DNA from: Glycine soja
Taxonomy: Eukaryota > Streptophyta > Magnoliopsida > Fabales > Fabaceae
Length of the DNA stretch: 64,000 nucleotides
Direction: 5' to 3'
Assembly (NCBI RefSeq): GCF_004193775.1
Contig: NC_041007.1
Location: forward strand, 25,094,676-25,158,675
The notes below the pieces were generated by a model. It did no database searches. It saw only the letters and a list, made by a program, of their open reading frames with translations, and was not told the origin of the DNA. A program made the translations under genes and the position numbers. Below, in pieces: positions 1-10,987 of this stretch. How positions within the stretch are numbered: position 1 is the stretch's first letter; each line of letters begins with the position of its first letter.

Positions 1-240
1 CAAGAATTAAAGATCAAGTATCACTTAAGCGAGGTCCAACTGGCCCTTAAACGAGGGATGTGCTGAGGCAAAAAGTTGAAGTGTTCAGTCTCGCTTAAGT
101 GAGACAATTGACATGGCAGAATCACCAAGAGTGCCTCTTTCCTCAAAGTTGGTGAAGCTAAGTGATTCAACAACAAATGCAAGAATGTTGTTTTTTCATC
201 TAATTTTATCTTCAATTTTACCATGCATTAAGGTTAAAAT

Positions 241-594
241 TTAAGAAAGAATTACTGGTTTAGTGTGTTGAATAATCCTGTAATATAGATAGAGGAAATG
301 AAAAATATAGTTTCTCCTTATCCATGCATCAATCCTTCTATATGTTTTGATTCTCACACAAAAAAAGGAGACTTGGTATATATTTTTGGATAGTGCTATT
401 CATATATTAAAAAACTTGCAGACTTTTTTTGTAGTAATTGGGTCCTAGCTAATTGTGTAGATTTTTGGTATGTAGCCTGCAATAGCACATGTATGGGAAA
501 AATTGTACATATTTGTTCAGGTTTAGAAAATAGAAGTTAGAACCTATGGTCTTAATTAGAGTTGCATGGACTCATCTAAGATGGATCATGGAAA
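241..594. other. AT-rich stretch without recognisable gene
   Basis: No convincing coding frame or repeat is seen. The first 130 bases of the window, just to the left, carry several CTTAAGCGAG/CTTAAGTGAG words resembling the CTTAGCGAG-rich block at 59.3-60.7 kb. Confidence 0.4.
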
Positions 595-1240
595 TGAAAT
601 GCTTTTTTAGTTTCCTTGGATATAATAATTCAGATTTCAAAATGTGGGGGGATGGTGAGTATACTTTTTGATGATATCATCATCATCATCATAGGGAATG
701 ATCATACTGGGATTCAACATTTGAAGGAGCATATATTTCGCCACTTTGAAACAAAATACTTACTTCAATTGAAATACTTTCTAGGAATTAAGTTTGGTTA
801 GTCAAAGTCTTGAATTGCCATATTGCAAGCAAATATCAGAGATTGGTGGGAAAGTTGAACATTTTTATTGTAACAAGATCAGATATCTCTTTTTCTATTG
901 GTGTGGTGAACCAGTTCCTTAATTCACCTCATATTGACCATTGGAATGTAGTTGTTAGAATTTTGCGGTTTATCTAAGGATCGCCTTGGGAAGATTGTTG
1001 TATGAGAACTGGGGACATAAAGATATTGTTTCTTATTTTGATGCAGACTGGACTAGATCTCCTTGTGATAGGAGGTACTCCTCAGCATATTGTGTTCTCT
1101 CTGGGGGGAACCTCATTTCATGGAAAAGCAAGGAACAAAATGTGTAGGAGGAAGTACTAAAGCTGAATACCGAACTATGACTCGTTACATGTGAACTCAT
1201 ATTATTGAAACAACTTATAGAAGAGTTAATTTTGTGATAT
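595..1240 (+). pseudogene. Degenerate Ty1/copia reverse transcriptase-RNase H fragment
   Basis: Translation of 652-800 gives a stretch resembling the copia RT segment around the catalytic YVDD box. Here the box reads LFDD, followed by a run of Ile from an ATC microsatellite-like expansion, then GNDHTGIQHLK and LKYFLGIKFG, which match the usual copia 'GND...I..LK' and 'L..FLGIE' blocks. Between about 1000 and 1235 a second reading frame gives GHKDIVSYFDADWTRSPCD and a GGNLISWKSKEQN block, typical of the copia RNase H domain (DADWAG / WKSKKQ). Several stops and frameshifts separate the pieces, and no LTRs are visible nearby. It is an old truncated element with no expected activity. Confidence 0.75.
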
Positions 1241-1763
1241 TGAAATTTGAAACTATGAAGTTAATTTTGTTTGCATGCAGTATTTTATTTTTTATCTGAA
1301 ATAATAAAAAATGCACACACACACAAAGAAAGATGTATACACTGAATACAATCAGAAAAAAGTGTAGTTGTCACTTACTTGCTTTGGTGAGCTTTTTTTC
1401 TCCAGAAAACAATTGATGAGATCCACTGAATACAAAAATATGAAATGGCATAAGTTCCATTTTCAAAGCTTTCATCAAATATATGCATGTTTTCAATAAT
1501 GCAATTAGTAAACCAATCACAGAAACCAATCATCAAATATAAATGTGGATTAAATATTAATCAATCTCAAAAATATGTTTAGTAGGTTATGTAACTTAAT
1601 GTGAAAATTTTCAAAAATTGTAACAATTGCAGCATTAGTCCAATTCAACTTAATGCGATAAATACATTGGTCTTCAGATTTCACCTCAATAAATTATATG
1701 ACTTATGTAGCAAAATCTAGCAAATGAATCTAGCAAAATGAAATATATAAATAAAAAATTACA

Positions 1764-2534
1764 TTAGAAAATGTTAATTAATTCTTCTTCATCATGATCA
1801 TTATGGTTAGCATGAACATCGTCAGCTTCTTCTTCCCCGACAATGTTAGGAGTGATTTGTGTGGACAGAGGACTAACATAGGTGTCCATGTATGAATCAT
1901 CATCTTCTACATTAACACCAATTGTTTTGCCCTGTAGAACCACACACCACCTTTCATCACAAGGGTCTTCCACGTAAAATACTTGTCTAGCTTGTTCTGC
2001 CATGATGAAAGGGTCATTGTGGTAACCGAGTTTCTTTAGGTCTACCAACGTAAATCCTATATCATCGGTGCGCACACCGGTGTTGTTGTCAACCCACTTA
2101 CATTTGAAAACACAAATAGTAAATTTCACATAGTTAAGCTCCCAAATTTCATCAATGAACCCAAAGTAAGGGATGGAAGCTACACAGGAATTGGAGTCAT
2201 GCACACTTGCGAATTGTTGAGATTCAGCCCTTAGGGTGACCCCGTTGTTCAGCATTGTACTTTTGTCGTCTTGTGCTTTTGTGTAAAATGAATACTTGTT
2301 TATGTCATATCCTTGCCAAGTTATAACATTTCTTTTAGGCCCATCTGCTAGCTTTATTAATGTTTCTGAAGCATTTTCATCTACAAAGATTGTATCTTTA
2401 AACCAATCATAGAAAGTCTTGTTATGCTCTTTCAACACCCAATTCTTTGACATTTTTGGATTATTCTGTTTGACAAAAGCTTCATGCTTAAGTATGTATG
2501 GAAAAACTTCATTACTGTTGTTCAACACATACAA
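1764..2534 (-). pseudogene. CACTA transposase C-terminal part (DUF4216-like)
   Basis: An open stretch of 256 codons forms the last part of the transposase pseudogene. It contains the family's characteristic NSNEVFPYI beginning, GVTLRAESQQFAS, a Y.G.I.EIWELNY segment and VFKCKWVDNNTGVRTD, then FTLVDLKKLGY and ARQVFYVEDP. It ends in an acidic Asp/Glu/His-rich tail. One TAA (expected CAA) separates it from the upstream DUF4218-like part. The function of this domain in CACTA transposition is not established. Confidence 0.85.
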
Positions 2535-2540
2535 GTGAGC

Positions 2541-3032
2541 TTATAACAAATCTTCTAGACTTGGAGTCATTACATGCAATCCTCTTGAACCCTTACCACC
2601 CACTCTGTCATCATGCTGAGACTTAGGAAGGCCAACAGGTTTAGCCTTCTCAATGTATTCTGAACAAAATTCAATGGCTTCTTCTGCAATGTACCTCTCA
2701 ACAATAGATGCTTCTGGATGATATAGATTATTCATATACATTTTAAAAATCTTCATGTATCGCTCAACTGGGTACATCCACTGCAAATAAACAGGACCAT
2801 AACATTTGATTTCTCTGACGAGATGCATAATCAAGTGAATCATGATGTCAAAGAAGGTAGGGGGAAAATACATCTCCAACTGGCACAGTATAATTGCAGC
2901 CTCATTTTCCAGCTCATCAAACATGATAGGATCAACGACTTTGCTACATATGGCATGGAAGAAAAAGCACAGGCGAGTTATGGCTAACCTGACTTTGTTT
3001 GGCAAGATGTCTTGTATAGCCACGACTAACAA
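2541..3032 (-). pseudogene. CACTA transposase DUF4218-like part
   Basis: An open stretch of 163 codons contains CQLEMYFPPTFFDIMIHL, GPVYLQWMYPVERYMK, HPEASIVERYIAEEAIEFC and YIEKAKPVGLP, the conserved signature of the DUF4218 segment of plant TNP2-type transposases. It is in the same frame as the segment to its right, separated by a TAA that replaces a Gln codon. Confidence 0.85.
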
Positions 3033-4576
3033 TTATTGCATCAACACGTGACAATCGTGAGACTTTAACCCTACAAGCTTAAGCTCCTTCAAATGTACAA
3101 GAATCTTAATATTTGAAGAGTATCCTTGTGGAACCTTCACCCGACAATGACACTGACAAAAACTTATCTTCTCCTTTTTGGACAAAGTATGACAAGCTGG
3201 GGGCAAGTAAATTTTCTTCCCATCAGACCTTGGATGCAACTGTGATCGTATCCCCATCTCAGCTAGATCTTGACGGGTATTCAAGCCATCCTTTGTCGTG
3301 CCCTGAATGTTAAAGAGCGTCCCAATCACACTGTCGCATACATTTTTCTCGACATGCATAACATCAATACAATGTCTAACGTCTAGATCAGACCAGTACG
3401 GAAGATCAAAGAAAATGGATCTCTTCTTCAATATGCAAGTCTTACTTTTATCCTTCTTTTGGGTCTTTCCAAATACATTATTTAGGTGTTGAACCCGCTA
3501 GTATACCTGCTCACCAGTCAATAGTATCGGTGCAATATCGTGCTCTTGACTTCCATTAAAAGCTTTTTTCAGTTGTCTGTAAGGATGATTGGGTGTTAGA
3601 AAATGGCGATGCCTATTGTAGACTGTTTTTCTTCCATGTTTTAATTGTATGTAGCTTGTGTTTTCTTCACAGATGGGGCATGCATGATACCCTTAACACT
3701 ATAACCGCTGAGATTCCCATATGCTGGAAAGTCATTAATGGTACAAAAAAGCATTGCACGCATTTGAAACATCTCCTTGCGAAACGCATCAAACACTAAA
3801 ACCCTGTTGTCCCACAACTTTCTTAGGTCTTCAACCAACGGACTTAGATAAACATCAATGTCATTTCCTGGCTGTCTTGGGCCCGATATCATCATACACA
3901 ACATCATGTATTTTCGCTTCATGCACAACCAAGGAGGCAAATTGTAAATTACTAGCAGAACTGGCCATGAACTGTGTTGAGTGCTTAAGGTGGCATATGG
4001 ATTCATTCCATCACTGGCTAGTCCAAGTCTAAGATTTCTTGACTCTTTCCTGAAATCCGGATACAAACCATCAATCTTCTTCCACTGCGAGCAATCAGTT
4101 GGATGACGGACCATTCCATCAGAAATCCTTCCATTTGCATGCCATGTAAGGTCTTTTGCGTCGTCCTCGTTAGCAAAAAGACGCTTAAACCTTGGAATGA
4201 TTGGAAGATACCATAAAACCTTCGCTGCAGGGCCCTTGTTTGAGTTTTCATCAGAACTGCTTTCCTCATCATCCTTCACTTTGTACCGTGAAGTCCCACA
4301 GATAGGGCATTTGGACATTTCTTGGAATTCATGCCTGTACAATATGCAATCATTGGGGCAAGCATGAATCTTCTGATACTCCATACCTATCAAGCACAGT
4401 ATCCTTTTTGCCTCATAGTAAGTTTTAGGCAGCGTGTTGTCCTCTGGAAGCAGATTGTGAACTACCTCAAGCAGTGAGGTGAAAATTTTGTCACTCCACC
4501 CATACCTGGCCTTCACATTAACCAGACATAACACCGCAGACAACAGGGTTAAGGAATTCTTGCACCCCGTATACAA
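3033..4576 (-). pseudogene. CACTA transposase catalytic core (Transposase_21-like)
   Basis: This is the central part of the transposase. It contains two Cys-pair clusters (CPNDCILYR and CPICGTSRYK), the WYLPIIPRFKRLF block, the H-x-x-DC element (HPTDCSQWKKID), the SDGMNP block, and LPPWLCMKRKYMML followed by the acidic DIDVYLSPLVEDLRKLW. A small insertion or deletion near 3670 shifts the frame within GIMHACPIC. A stop (TAG) interrupts a later segment at about 3500. The third part (3431-3033) carries DVMHVEKNVCDSVIGTL. Confidence 0.85.
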
Positions 4577-4960
4577 AGGCTTCTTTGAATCACTCTACAA
4601 TCCTTCATACATAGGGGTGTGTGCTTGCTGAAAAGACTCTTGTCCAAGGTCACGAATCATGTCTTCCAAGCGGTCTGCCATTTCTACATCAAACGGTTCA
4701 GATTGGGACCCACTTTGCATGTCTGTCACTTCACCATGCCATATCCACGTCGTCTAATTCTTCTTAATCCCATCACACAATAGACGTTCCTGTATGTCGT
4801 CCAGTAGTTGGCGTCTTCCGTTCAAACAGTTGTTGCAAGGACAATAATATTTTCCTTCTTCATTCGGTTGACCTCTTTCTGAAGCAAATTGCAAGAACTG
4901 CTCGACGCCATCCTCATATTCTGGGCTCATGAGACTTTGATTCATCCAACTTCAATCCAT

Positions 4961-5540
4961 CTAAGCAATTCCATGCATGAAAATTTCACTTTTTTATTTA
5001 TAGGTGTGGCCCTATCCCATTTAGGAAGACTATCTCTTATGTTAGCTTCAAAAATCAGGGTTAGCATTATTTTCAAAAATTTGACTAAATTTCGGCAGCA
5101 TTTCGCATTGGTCTCCAAGTACACAACATGACATCGGTGAAATTAATTTCTCAATTATCAAGTATGCACTCAGAGAACAACTTGAAATGCATTGTACTGA
5201 AATTTCATCAAATTAATGAAAATAATAATAACCTTAATGAATGAATCTAACATAAAAATACCAGTCTCCCCAAACTGTCCAAACTGACAATTCAAGACTA
5301 AATACAATGACTAATGCAAATTGTCCACAAGAATCATTGCATTCAGTCTCAAATGGGAATCTAAGGTTCACTTAGTATGAACAACAATTGTTTATATAGC
5401 AAATTACATTGATGACGTACAAGAACATACAAAATCTAAATTTCGATTACAGACAAATATCGACATCAACAGTTGTTTGTATAGCATATTACATTCATGA
5501 CATACAAGAAAGCTAAGGGAGGTTGACTAGGTCGAAAGTG
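4961..5540. other. Non-coding AT-rich flank of the CACTA pseudogene
   Basis: This would be the promoter side of the transposase. I see no TIR, no convincing coding frame and no strong repeat. A short direct repeat (AGTTGTTTGTATAGCA versus AATTGTTTATATAGCA with flanking 'catac aagaa') occurs around 5390 and 5480. Confidence 0.35.
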
Positions 5541-5781
5541 AGGTTGACTAAGTGTGTGTATGTGTGTGATTAGGGTTTATGTGTGTGTTTTTGATTAGGG
5601 TTTGTGTATGTGTCTGTGTGTGTGTGTCATGAGGGTGTGTGTGTGTGATTAGGGTTTGTGTGTGTGTCATGAGGGTGTGTGTGTATTTTTCATGAGGGTG
5701 TGTCATGTGGGTGTGTGTGTGTGTGTGTGATGAGGGAATGTGTGTGTTTGTGATTAGGGTTTGCGTGTGTGTGTGATTAGG

Positions 5782-5815
<34 letters not shown>

Positions 5816-6100
5816 CATGAGGGTTTGTGTGTCTATGTTATTAGGGTTTGTGTGTGTGTCTCATCAGGGGGTGTGTGTGTGTGTATTTTTCATGAGGGTG
5901 TGTGTGTCTATGTGATTAGGGTTTGTGTGTGTGTCTTATCAGGGGGTGTGTGTGTGTGTATTTTTCATGAGGGTGTGTGTGTGTGTGTCTATGATGAGGG
6001 TATGTGTGTGTGTTTGTGATTAGGGTTTGTGTGTGTATGTGTGTGTCTCATCAGGGTGTGTGTGTGTCATGAAGGTGTGTGTATTTGGAGTCTGCATAAT
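5541..6100. repeat. (TG)n minisatellite interspersed with ATTAGGGTTT
   Basis: About 550 bases consist almost only of TG dinucleotide runs, alternating with short blocks GATTAGGGTTT, CATGAGGGT and CATCAGGG. The whole is a compound micro/minisatellite. ATTAGGGTTT matches the plant telomeric heptamer TTTAGGG over one unit, but the heptamer is never tandemly repeated, so this is not a telomere. Confidence 0.9.
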
Positions 6101-6458
6101 AAAGGTTTGTATTAAAAATCAACATAGGTCACTTATTAGGAAAAAAAACTTTAATTTTGATAAGAGAACAACACAAAATACTCAAAGAACTGTATCTAAG
6201 TTTTGTCCTTTTCAAATATGGTAAGATGCATCAATTAGATACACGACTTAATTGACATTTGTTAAATAAGCTCTTGTCAAACACAAGAACTAATTTGCTA
6301 TGGTATTCAGGGAAATTAATCCAATGATCACGGTACAGTTATTTTTTGCGCCAAAAGTTAAATGAGTTCGCACATATCAAGAGAAAGAGAATTTCTTAAT
6401 GACAATACTAAAACTCTTACATTTCCAAAAACATCATAGAATTTCTCTATATTTGCAG
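6101..6458. other. AT-rich interval before the kinase fragment
   Basis: No coding signal is seen. The last 15-20 bases (T-rich, ending TTGCAG at 6458) resemble an intron 3' end leading into the kinase exon. Confidence 0.4.
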
Positions 6459-7141
6459 GTAATAGGGGAACATCTCATGTTGTGCTAGATTGGCCTGCTC
6501 GTTTGAAGATTGTACGAGGAATCGCGCAAGGAATGCATTATCTTTACACAGTACTTAGTTCCTCAGATCTTCCACACGGGAATCTCAAGTCCAACAATGT
6601 TCTCCTTGGACAAGACAATGAACCAATGCTTGTAGATTACGGGTTCAGCCACATGGTTAACCCTTCAACCATTGCATAAACACTATTCACATACAAGGCA
6701 CCAGAGGCAGCACAACAAGGCCAGGTTTCACGCAGTTGTGATGTTTACTGTCTTGGTGTTGTGATAATTGCGATACTGACAGGGAGGTTCCCTTCTCAGT
6801 ATCTCAGTAATGGAAAGGGTGGGGCTGATGTGGTGCAATGGGTGGAAACTGCAATCTCTGAGGGAAGGGAATTAGAAGTGCTTGATCCTGAGATTGCAGG
6901 CTCTAGGAATTGGCTTGGTGAGATGGAGCAACTCCTCCATATTGGTGCTGCTTGCACTGAAAGCAACCCTCAGTGGCGGTTAGACATGGCGGAAGCCGTT
7001 AGAAGGATAATGGAGATTAAATTCGAGGGTGGACATGAATCAAGAAGCCTTGCAAATTCTCATCATGGTGAACAGTCACAGAGGAGACATGGAACAAATA
7101 GCTTCGAAAGTTGGGATGATATCGAATATGGCAGCTCCTAG
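6459..7141 (+). pseudogene. Pollen-receptor-like kinase, C-terminal kinase fragment
   Basis: The translation from 6459 covers the C-lobe of a leucine-rich-repeat pollen receptor-like kinase: LDWPARLKIVRGIA, LPHGNLKSNNVLL (the degenerate catalytic loop without Asp that is normal for this pseudokinase-like subfamily), LVDYGFS in place of DFG, YKAPEA (APE motif), SRSCDVYCLGVV and a C-terminal AACTESNPQWRLDM. A TAA at 6677-6679, between TIA and TLF, replaces an expected Gln codon. An AG preceded by a T-rich tract at 6445-6458 may be an original splice acceptor. The LRR ectodomain, transmembrane segment and kinase N-lobe are absent upstream. The piece is therefore a gene fragment, not a truncated working gene. 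Its capture by a transposon is inferred from its neighbours. Confidence 0.85.
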
Positions 7142-7224
7142 GTAACACTAATTTAGAATGTCTTCATGTGTATGATCTTTTGGAATTCCCAGGAAAACAG
7201 TGGTAAGTGTGGATTTTAATTAAG

Positions 7225-7680
7225 GTTAGGAGCTGCGGATTTAAGGCTGTGGTGCCCAAGACTAGGTAGTTTTGTCAACAAAATTCTGCAAACAGAAATG
7301 GATAGATAAAGTGATATTGAAGAATATGTTTGCTAGATTATTCAGTATCTCAACAGATAAAGATACTTTATGGTCTGGATGAAATCAAAACAGAGTTTGG
7401 AATTGGAACTGGGACTGGAGGAGAGCATTGTTTTCTTGGGAGGAAGAACAACTAGCCCAGCTTGAATCAAAGATTGCTCACTGCAACCTACAACACCAAC
7501 TGGACGATGAGATTGGTTATTCTTTTTCACTGCCAGATGTTTTACTGCAGTTTTACAAGCTTATTGCTACTATGGTCAAAGGAAAAAAAATCAATGAAAT
7601 CAAAGCATTTGTTGTGGCATTGTGCCTGCTGCAATTTATGGAAGATGAGAAATGAGGCTTATGATGGGAAAAAATGACTT
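7225..7680 (+). pseudogene. LINE (L1-type) ORF2 C-terminal fragment
   Basis: In shifting frames the translation gives FARLFSISTDKDTLWSG, then VWNWNWDWRRALFSWEEEQ, and later LWKMRNEAYDGKK. This resembles the zf-RVT region of plant L1-type reverse transcriptases (Trp-rich 'W.W...RR.LF.WE' and 'LW..RN' blocks). At least two frame changes are needed, so this is a decayed remnant. The 7428-7655 open frame alone has no start or domain of its own. Confidence 0.55.
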
Positions 7681-9012
7681 CAACATTCTAACATTATCTG
7701 CCTTGGGCTTGATGTAGGATAGGCCATAGATAGTGCTCTGCCCTGTTTTCTTGGACTTGATGTTTGCCTATTTCAAAAATGAATAAGCTGCAAAACCAAT
7801 TGGAGAAAGTTGAGTCTCTTACTCAAGATCTTAAAGAAGGGCTTGAGTTTCTATTTAGGTGTTTGATAAAGACTAGACTTGCCTTTCTTATTCCCCTAAA
7901 ACACTAACAAGTACCCTTAAATAACTACATTGCCCCTAAAATACCAACATTATACTAACTGCTATTCAGCTTCCCAAAATTTATATAAAAAAAGAAGATA
8001 ATCCTCATACAAAGACAATCATGCAAGCATATTTGAAAATTTAAAATAGGAATAACTCAAGTTAAAAACTATTCATTTTTTACAACTCTGAACAAATTAA
8101 CTAAGGTACACTTGGCAAATTTGTTTTCACTAATATTAGTAAGTCATCACCACTGCTGTAGAATTCAAGTTAAAGCTAGGTATGTACCTTATGAAGAGGC
8201 CAACTACCTTGTCACAGCTAATAAGTCAGAATTGAAGAAATTTTTGCATGTATAATTGAACAAATTTGTTATCAAACTTGTGTGTGTGTGTGTTTGTATG
8301 TTGAGTGTGTGTGTGTTTGTATGATGAGTGTGTGAGTGTGTGTGTCTGTCTTGAGCTCAATCAACACAGGATTGTAAAGCTGTAAGTTCTAGGAGTCAAC
8401 TCAAGTTTGAAAAATATGCTAAATCAGATTCCGATTAATAGCAAAAGACATTCTCATTCAAAGGAAGACAACTATATATGTTATAGTCTACCTTAACAAA
8501 ATGAATAGGTTTTGGCATGTTATATTCTACCAAAGCAGGCATATTTTGTAATGACAAAGCCACAATGTATATATAGTTTCAAAGACAATAAACAAGCACC
8601 ATGAAAGATTCAACAATTGAAGAAATGGGATACCTGAAAATTGGACAAGAAACTAGAAAAAGTAATGCAGACAATATATGTACCAGCTTTCTGCTCAGAC
8701 CCTGCCAAATCAATTTTTACTAACCCAATGAATCACATCATAGCTAGGCACCAACACAAACTAAAATCAATTCATTTTATCTTATAAATATTTACAAAGA
8801 AATTTATGTAAACTTTGTATGCAGATTCAATTTTGGAAACTGTGTATGTGCATGCAAGCATCAAATAAACTAATGGCATGTTTGCTTTCTTCTATACTAG
8901 CACAAACCAATTGAAATTAGCAAAACCTAAATAGATTAATGCAGGTCTAATCAACACTACTCCAACAGGGGAACACAACAAACCTAGTGTATATATAACA
9001 ATTCGACATATT
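7681..9012. other. Non-coding AT-rich interval
   Basis: No supported gene. A (TG)n tract lies at about 8279-8352. The last part, up to the element B insertion at 9,018, continues on the other side of that element at 35,185 as the interval ahead of the xanthine dehydrogenase exon. Confidence 0.5.
8279..8352. repeat. TG microsatellite
   Basis: Short TG runs are broken by TTTGTATG and ATGAG, like a smaller version of the 5.5-6.1 kb minisatellite. Confidence 0.85.
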
Positions 9013-9017
9013 ACTAC

Positions 9018-10763
9018 TGTCGCAACCTACCCTTCGGCGGGAGGGCGACGCGGGCCTCACGGGTGCATCTTCCAAGGAAGGAAAACGCGCAGAGTCGCCA
9101 CCAACGTTTATTTGGGGAAAACGTCGGAAAAACCGGAAAAGGCGTGGTCTACGAACTTTAAGTGTGAAAGGTTCGAGAGTTGTATTTATGCACGGGGAAG
9201 GTATTAGCACCCCAAGCGTCCGTCACAAAGGATGACAACCTTTAATCGAATGTGCAAATATATCTTCAAATTGTTTTATTTTCCCTTTTTTACGTTTTTA
9301 TGTATTTTTATGCCTTTTTGTATTTTTTATCTTTTTGTGGTCGACAAGGGTGTTTCCCTTGCTCCTACGTATTCCTCAATTGTGGTAAGGAAATCAGACC
9401 TACGTAGTTCTTTGAGAACTAAACGTTGGTTAAATTGTTTTTATCCCTTTTTGCAAGATATATTTTGATTGAATGAAAGGTCATTTTAAGGCGTTGGACC
9501 ATTAAACGATCTTTCGATTCTTTTGAAAGGAGACAAAAAATTAAGACATTGGACCATTCATGATATCTTGGTTTTTTGAAAGAGGTGACAAAGTGTATGT
9601 GTTGGTTTTAGGTCTTTAAAATCCACGTTTAACCAATAAAAGCGAAAAGGACCATTTCAAGGCGTTGGACCTTAAAAATGGTTTTTAGGTGATGACAAAT
9701 GCTTGGTTTATAAATTGATTTTAGCCTTAATTTCACTTTGGTTATTAGTCAATTCGATTAAGAAAGAAAATCCCAAAGAAAAACGTCCGATTGATTTCTT
9801 TTTATTATTTTATTCAAATATTTTTTTATTATATTATTATTTTGCCTCTTTTTGGTTTTAAACGTGGTTACGGCAAGAAAGATCGGCCGAATTTTATTCT
9901 AACAGAAATTAAAAGATGTTACAACTCAAATGATCAGTGGAAATTTATTTTATTTTTTGATTAGGCGAGAAAATGACTTAAATAAATGACTAAAGCACGT
10001 CAAAAGGGGGTACGGAAAGCAAATGAAATAAAAATAAAAGCACGCGAAACAAGTGGGGACCACTAAGGGTACGTAGAATGAATTGAAAGGTTCGATTTCG
10101 GGAACTTACCGGTTGAAGATCGAAGAACGAATGAAGAACGATGAAGAACGGTGGAAAACCTTTGCGAAATCACCCACGAAAACGTCTCGGAAGCGTTACG
10201 GAAGCGCCTTGGCTTGGATTTTCTTCACGGAAACAATTTTTCTCACTGATTTTAAGTGATTCTCAGATACCAGGAGGGTTGAACGAATTTGTTCTGCCTT
10301 CCTTCCCCTATTTATAGGGGAAAAGAGGGAGGTGGTTGCCGCCCAGCTCACCCAGGCGAGCTGGGTTGCTTCCACCACAAGGCACCGCCTTCTGTTGTAA
10401 CATCCTGGAAGGCCTAAGTGGGCTTGATTTCTATTTGCACACCCCTGTTTACTAAATACACCCCCTTTGCCTTTTCTTGCTGATTCTTTTTCCATAACGT
10501 TACGAAAATTTATGAATTACGTAACGATACTTGTGTTCTTTCCGTAATGTCATGAAACCTTACAAATTAGGCAATCATCCCCTCTTTGGCTTCTGGAATG
10601 TTACGGAACTTTATGGATTGCGCATTAACACTTCCTTTCAACTCTCGACATGTCGCGGAACTTTACGGATTGCCTAACGATGGGTGTCCAGTGCCTCGAA
10701 GTGGTCAAGCGAAGGTCGCATCCCACCAAACAGATGGTCCCCGGACGAAATTAGGGTATGACA
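9018..10763 (-). repeat. Element B 3' LTR
   Basis: A complete LTR of about 1.75 kb begins TGTCATACCC and ends GTTGCGACA on the minus strand. On that strand it contains a TATA box (CTATAAATAG, 10,308-10,317) preceded by an AGCTCGCC-type inverted repeat at about 10,345-10,362 (one base changed here) and by repeated TTACGGAA/CGTAAC words near 10,490-10,680. It is collinear with the copy at 33,481-35,179. Confidence 0.9.
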
Positions 10764-10987
10764 GTTGCCCCTCTTTACTTGTCTTTTATTGGAGATAAAA
10801 GGGAAGTAAAGATAAGACACTAATTTCATTCGAGCGGAACATCATTCGGCCAGTCAATATCCCCGCTAGCGGAACTTGCAAAAATTTTGAAAATGATCAA
10901 CACCGAACGACCAACATCATCCTGATACTGCCGAATTCATTCCTCTCGGTTGACAAAAGGCGCGGATGATTATAAGGTATCTCCGCA
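10764..10987 (-). other. Element B 3' untranslated tail with polypurine tract
   Basis: Read on the minus strand, this matches bases about 55,870-56,079 of element C closely, including TCAACCGAGAGGAA, TTGATCATTTTCAAA, TTCCGCT and the terminal GACAAGTAAAGAGGGGCAAC just before the LTR (the presumed polypurine tract, 10,764-10,785). At its other end a repeat unit of the kind seen at 28,965-29,410 abuts element A. This is what shows that A lies inside B. Confidence 0.8.

Larger units (their letters stand above)
1764..4960 (-). pseudogene. CACTA (En/Spm) TNP2-like transposase, nonsense-riddled
   Basis: In transcript order (right to left) it shows: an N-terminal transposase-associated domain (4960-4754; EYEDGVEQFLQFA, then Cys-rich CPCNNCLNGRR); the transposase core (4576-3033; the CPNDCILYR / CPICGTSRYK zinc-binding pairs, KVLWYLPIIPR, ASDGMNP, NLPPWLCMK, DFPAYGNLSGYSVKG, DVMHVEKNVCDS); a DUF4218-like part (3032-2541); and a DUF4216-like part (2534-1764). 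This is the usual domain order of plant CACTA transposases. The natural start is probably the ATG at 4960, two codons before a TGA that replaces an expected CGA. Other breaks are CAA-to-TAA at about 3030 and 2537, a Tyr codon changed to TAG at about 4755, and a frameshift near 3670. The nonsense-separated parts otherwise remain collinear. I could not find the CACTA terminal inverted repeats, so the element's limits are unknown. Confidence 0.9.

Noticed and set aside
5541..6100. Interstitial telomere
   Set aside because: TTTAGGG is never in tandem; single ATTAGGGTTT words sit between TG runs.
5786..6224. Open frames of Met-Cys-Val repeats
   Set aside because: Translation of (TG)n runs; low complexity only.
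6459..7141. A functional receptor kinase gene
   Set aside because: It lacks the ectodomain, membrane segment and N-lobe, and has an internal stop at 6,677.
8950..8990. CACTA terminal repeat (CACTACTCC / TAGTG strings)
   Set aside because: No partner end with matching inverted repeat and 3-bp duplication was found; a five-base match is expected by chance.
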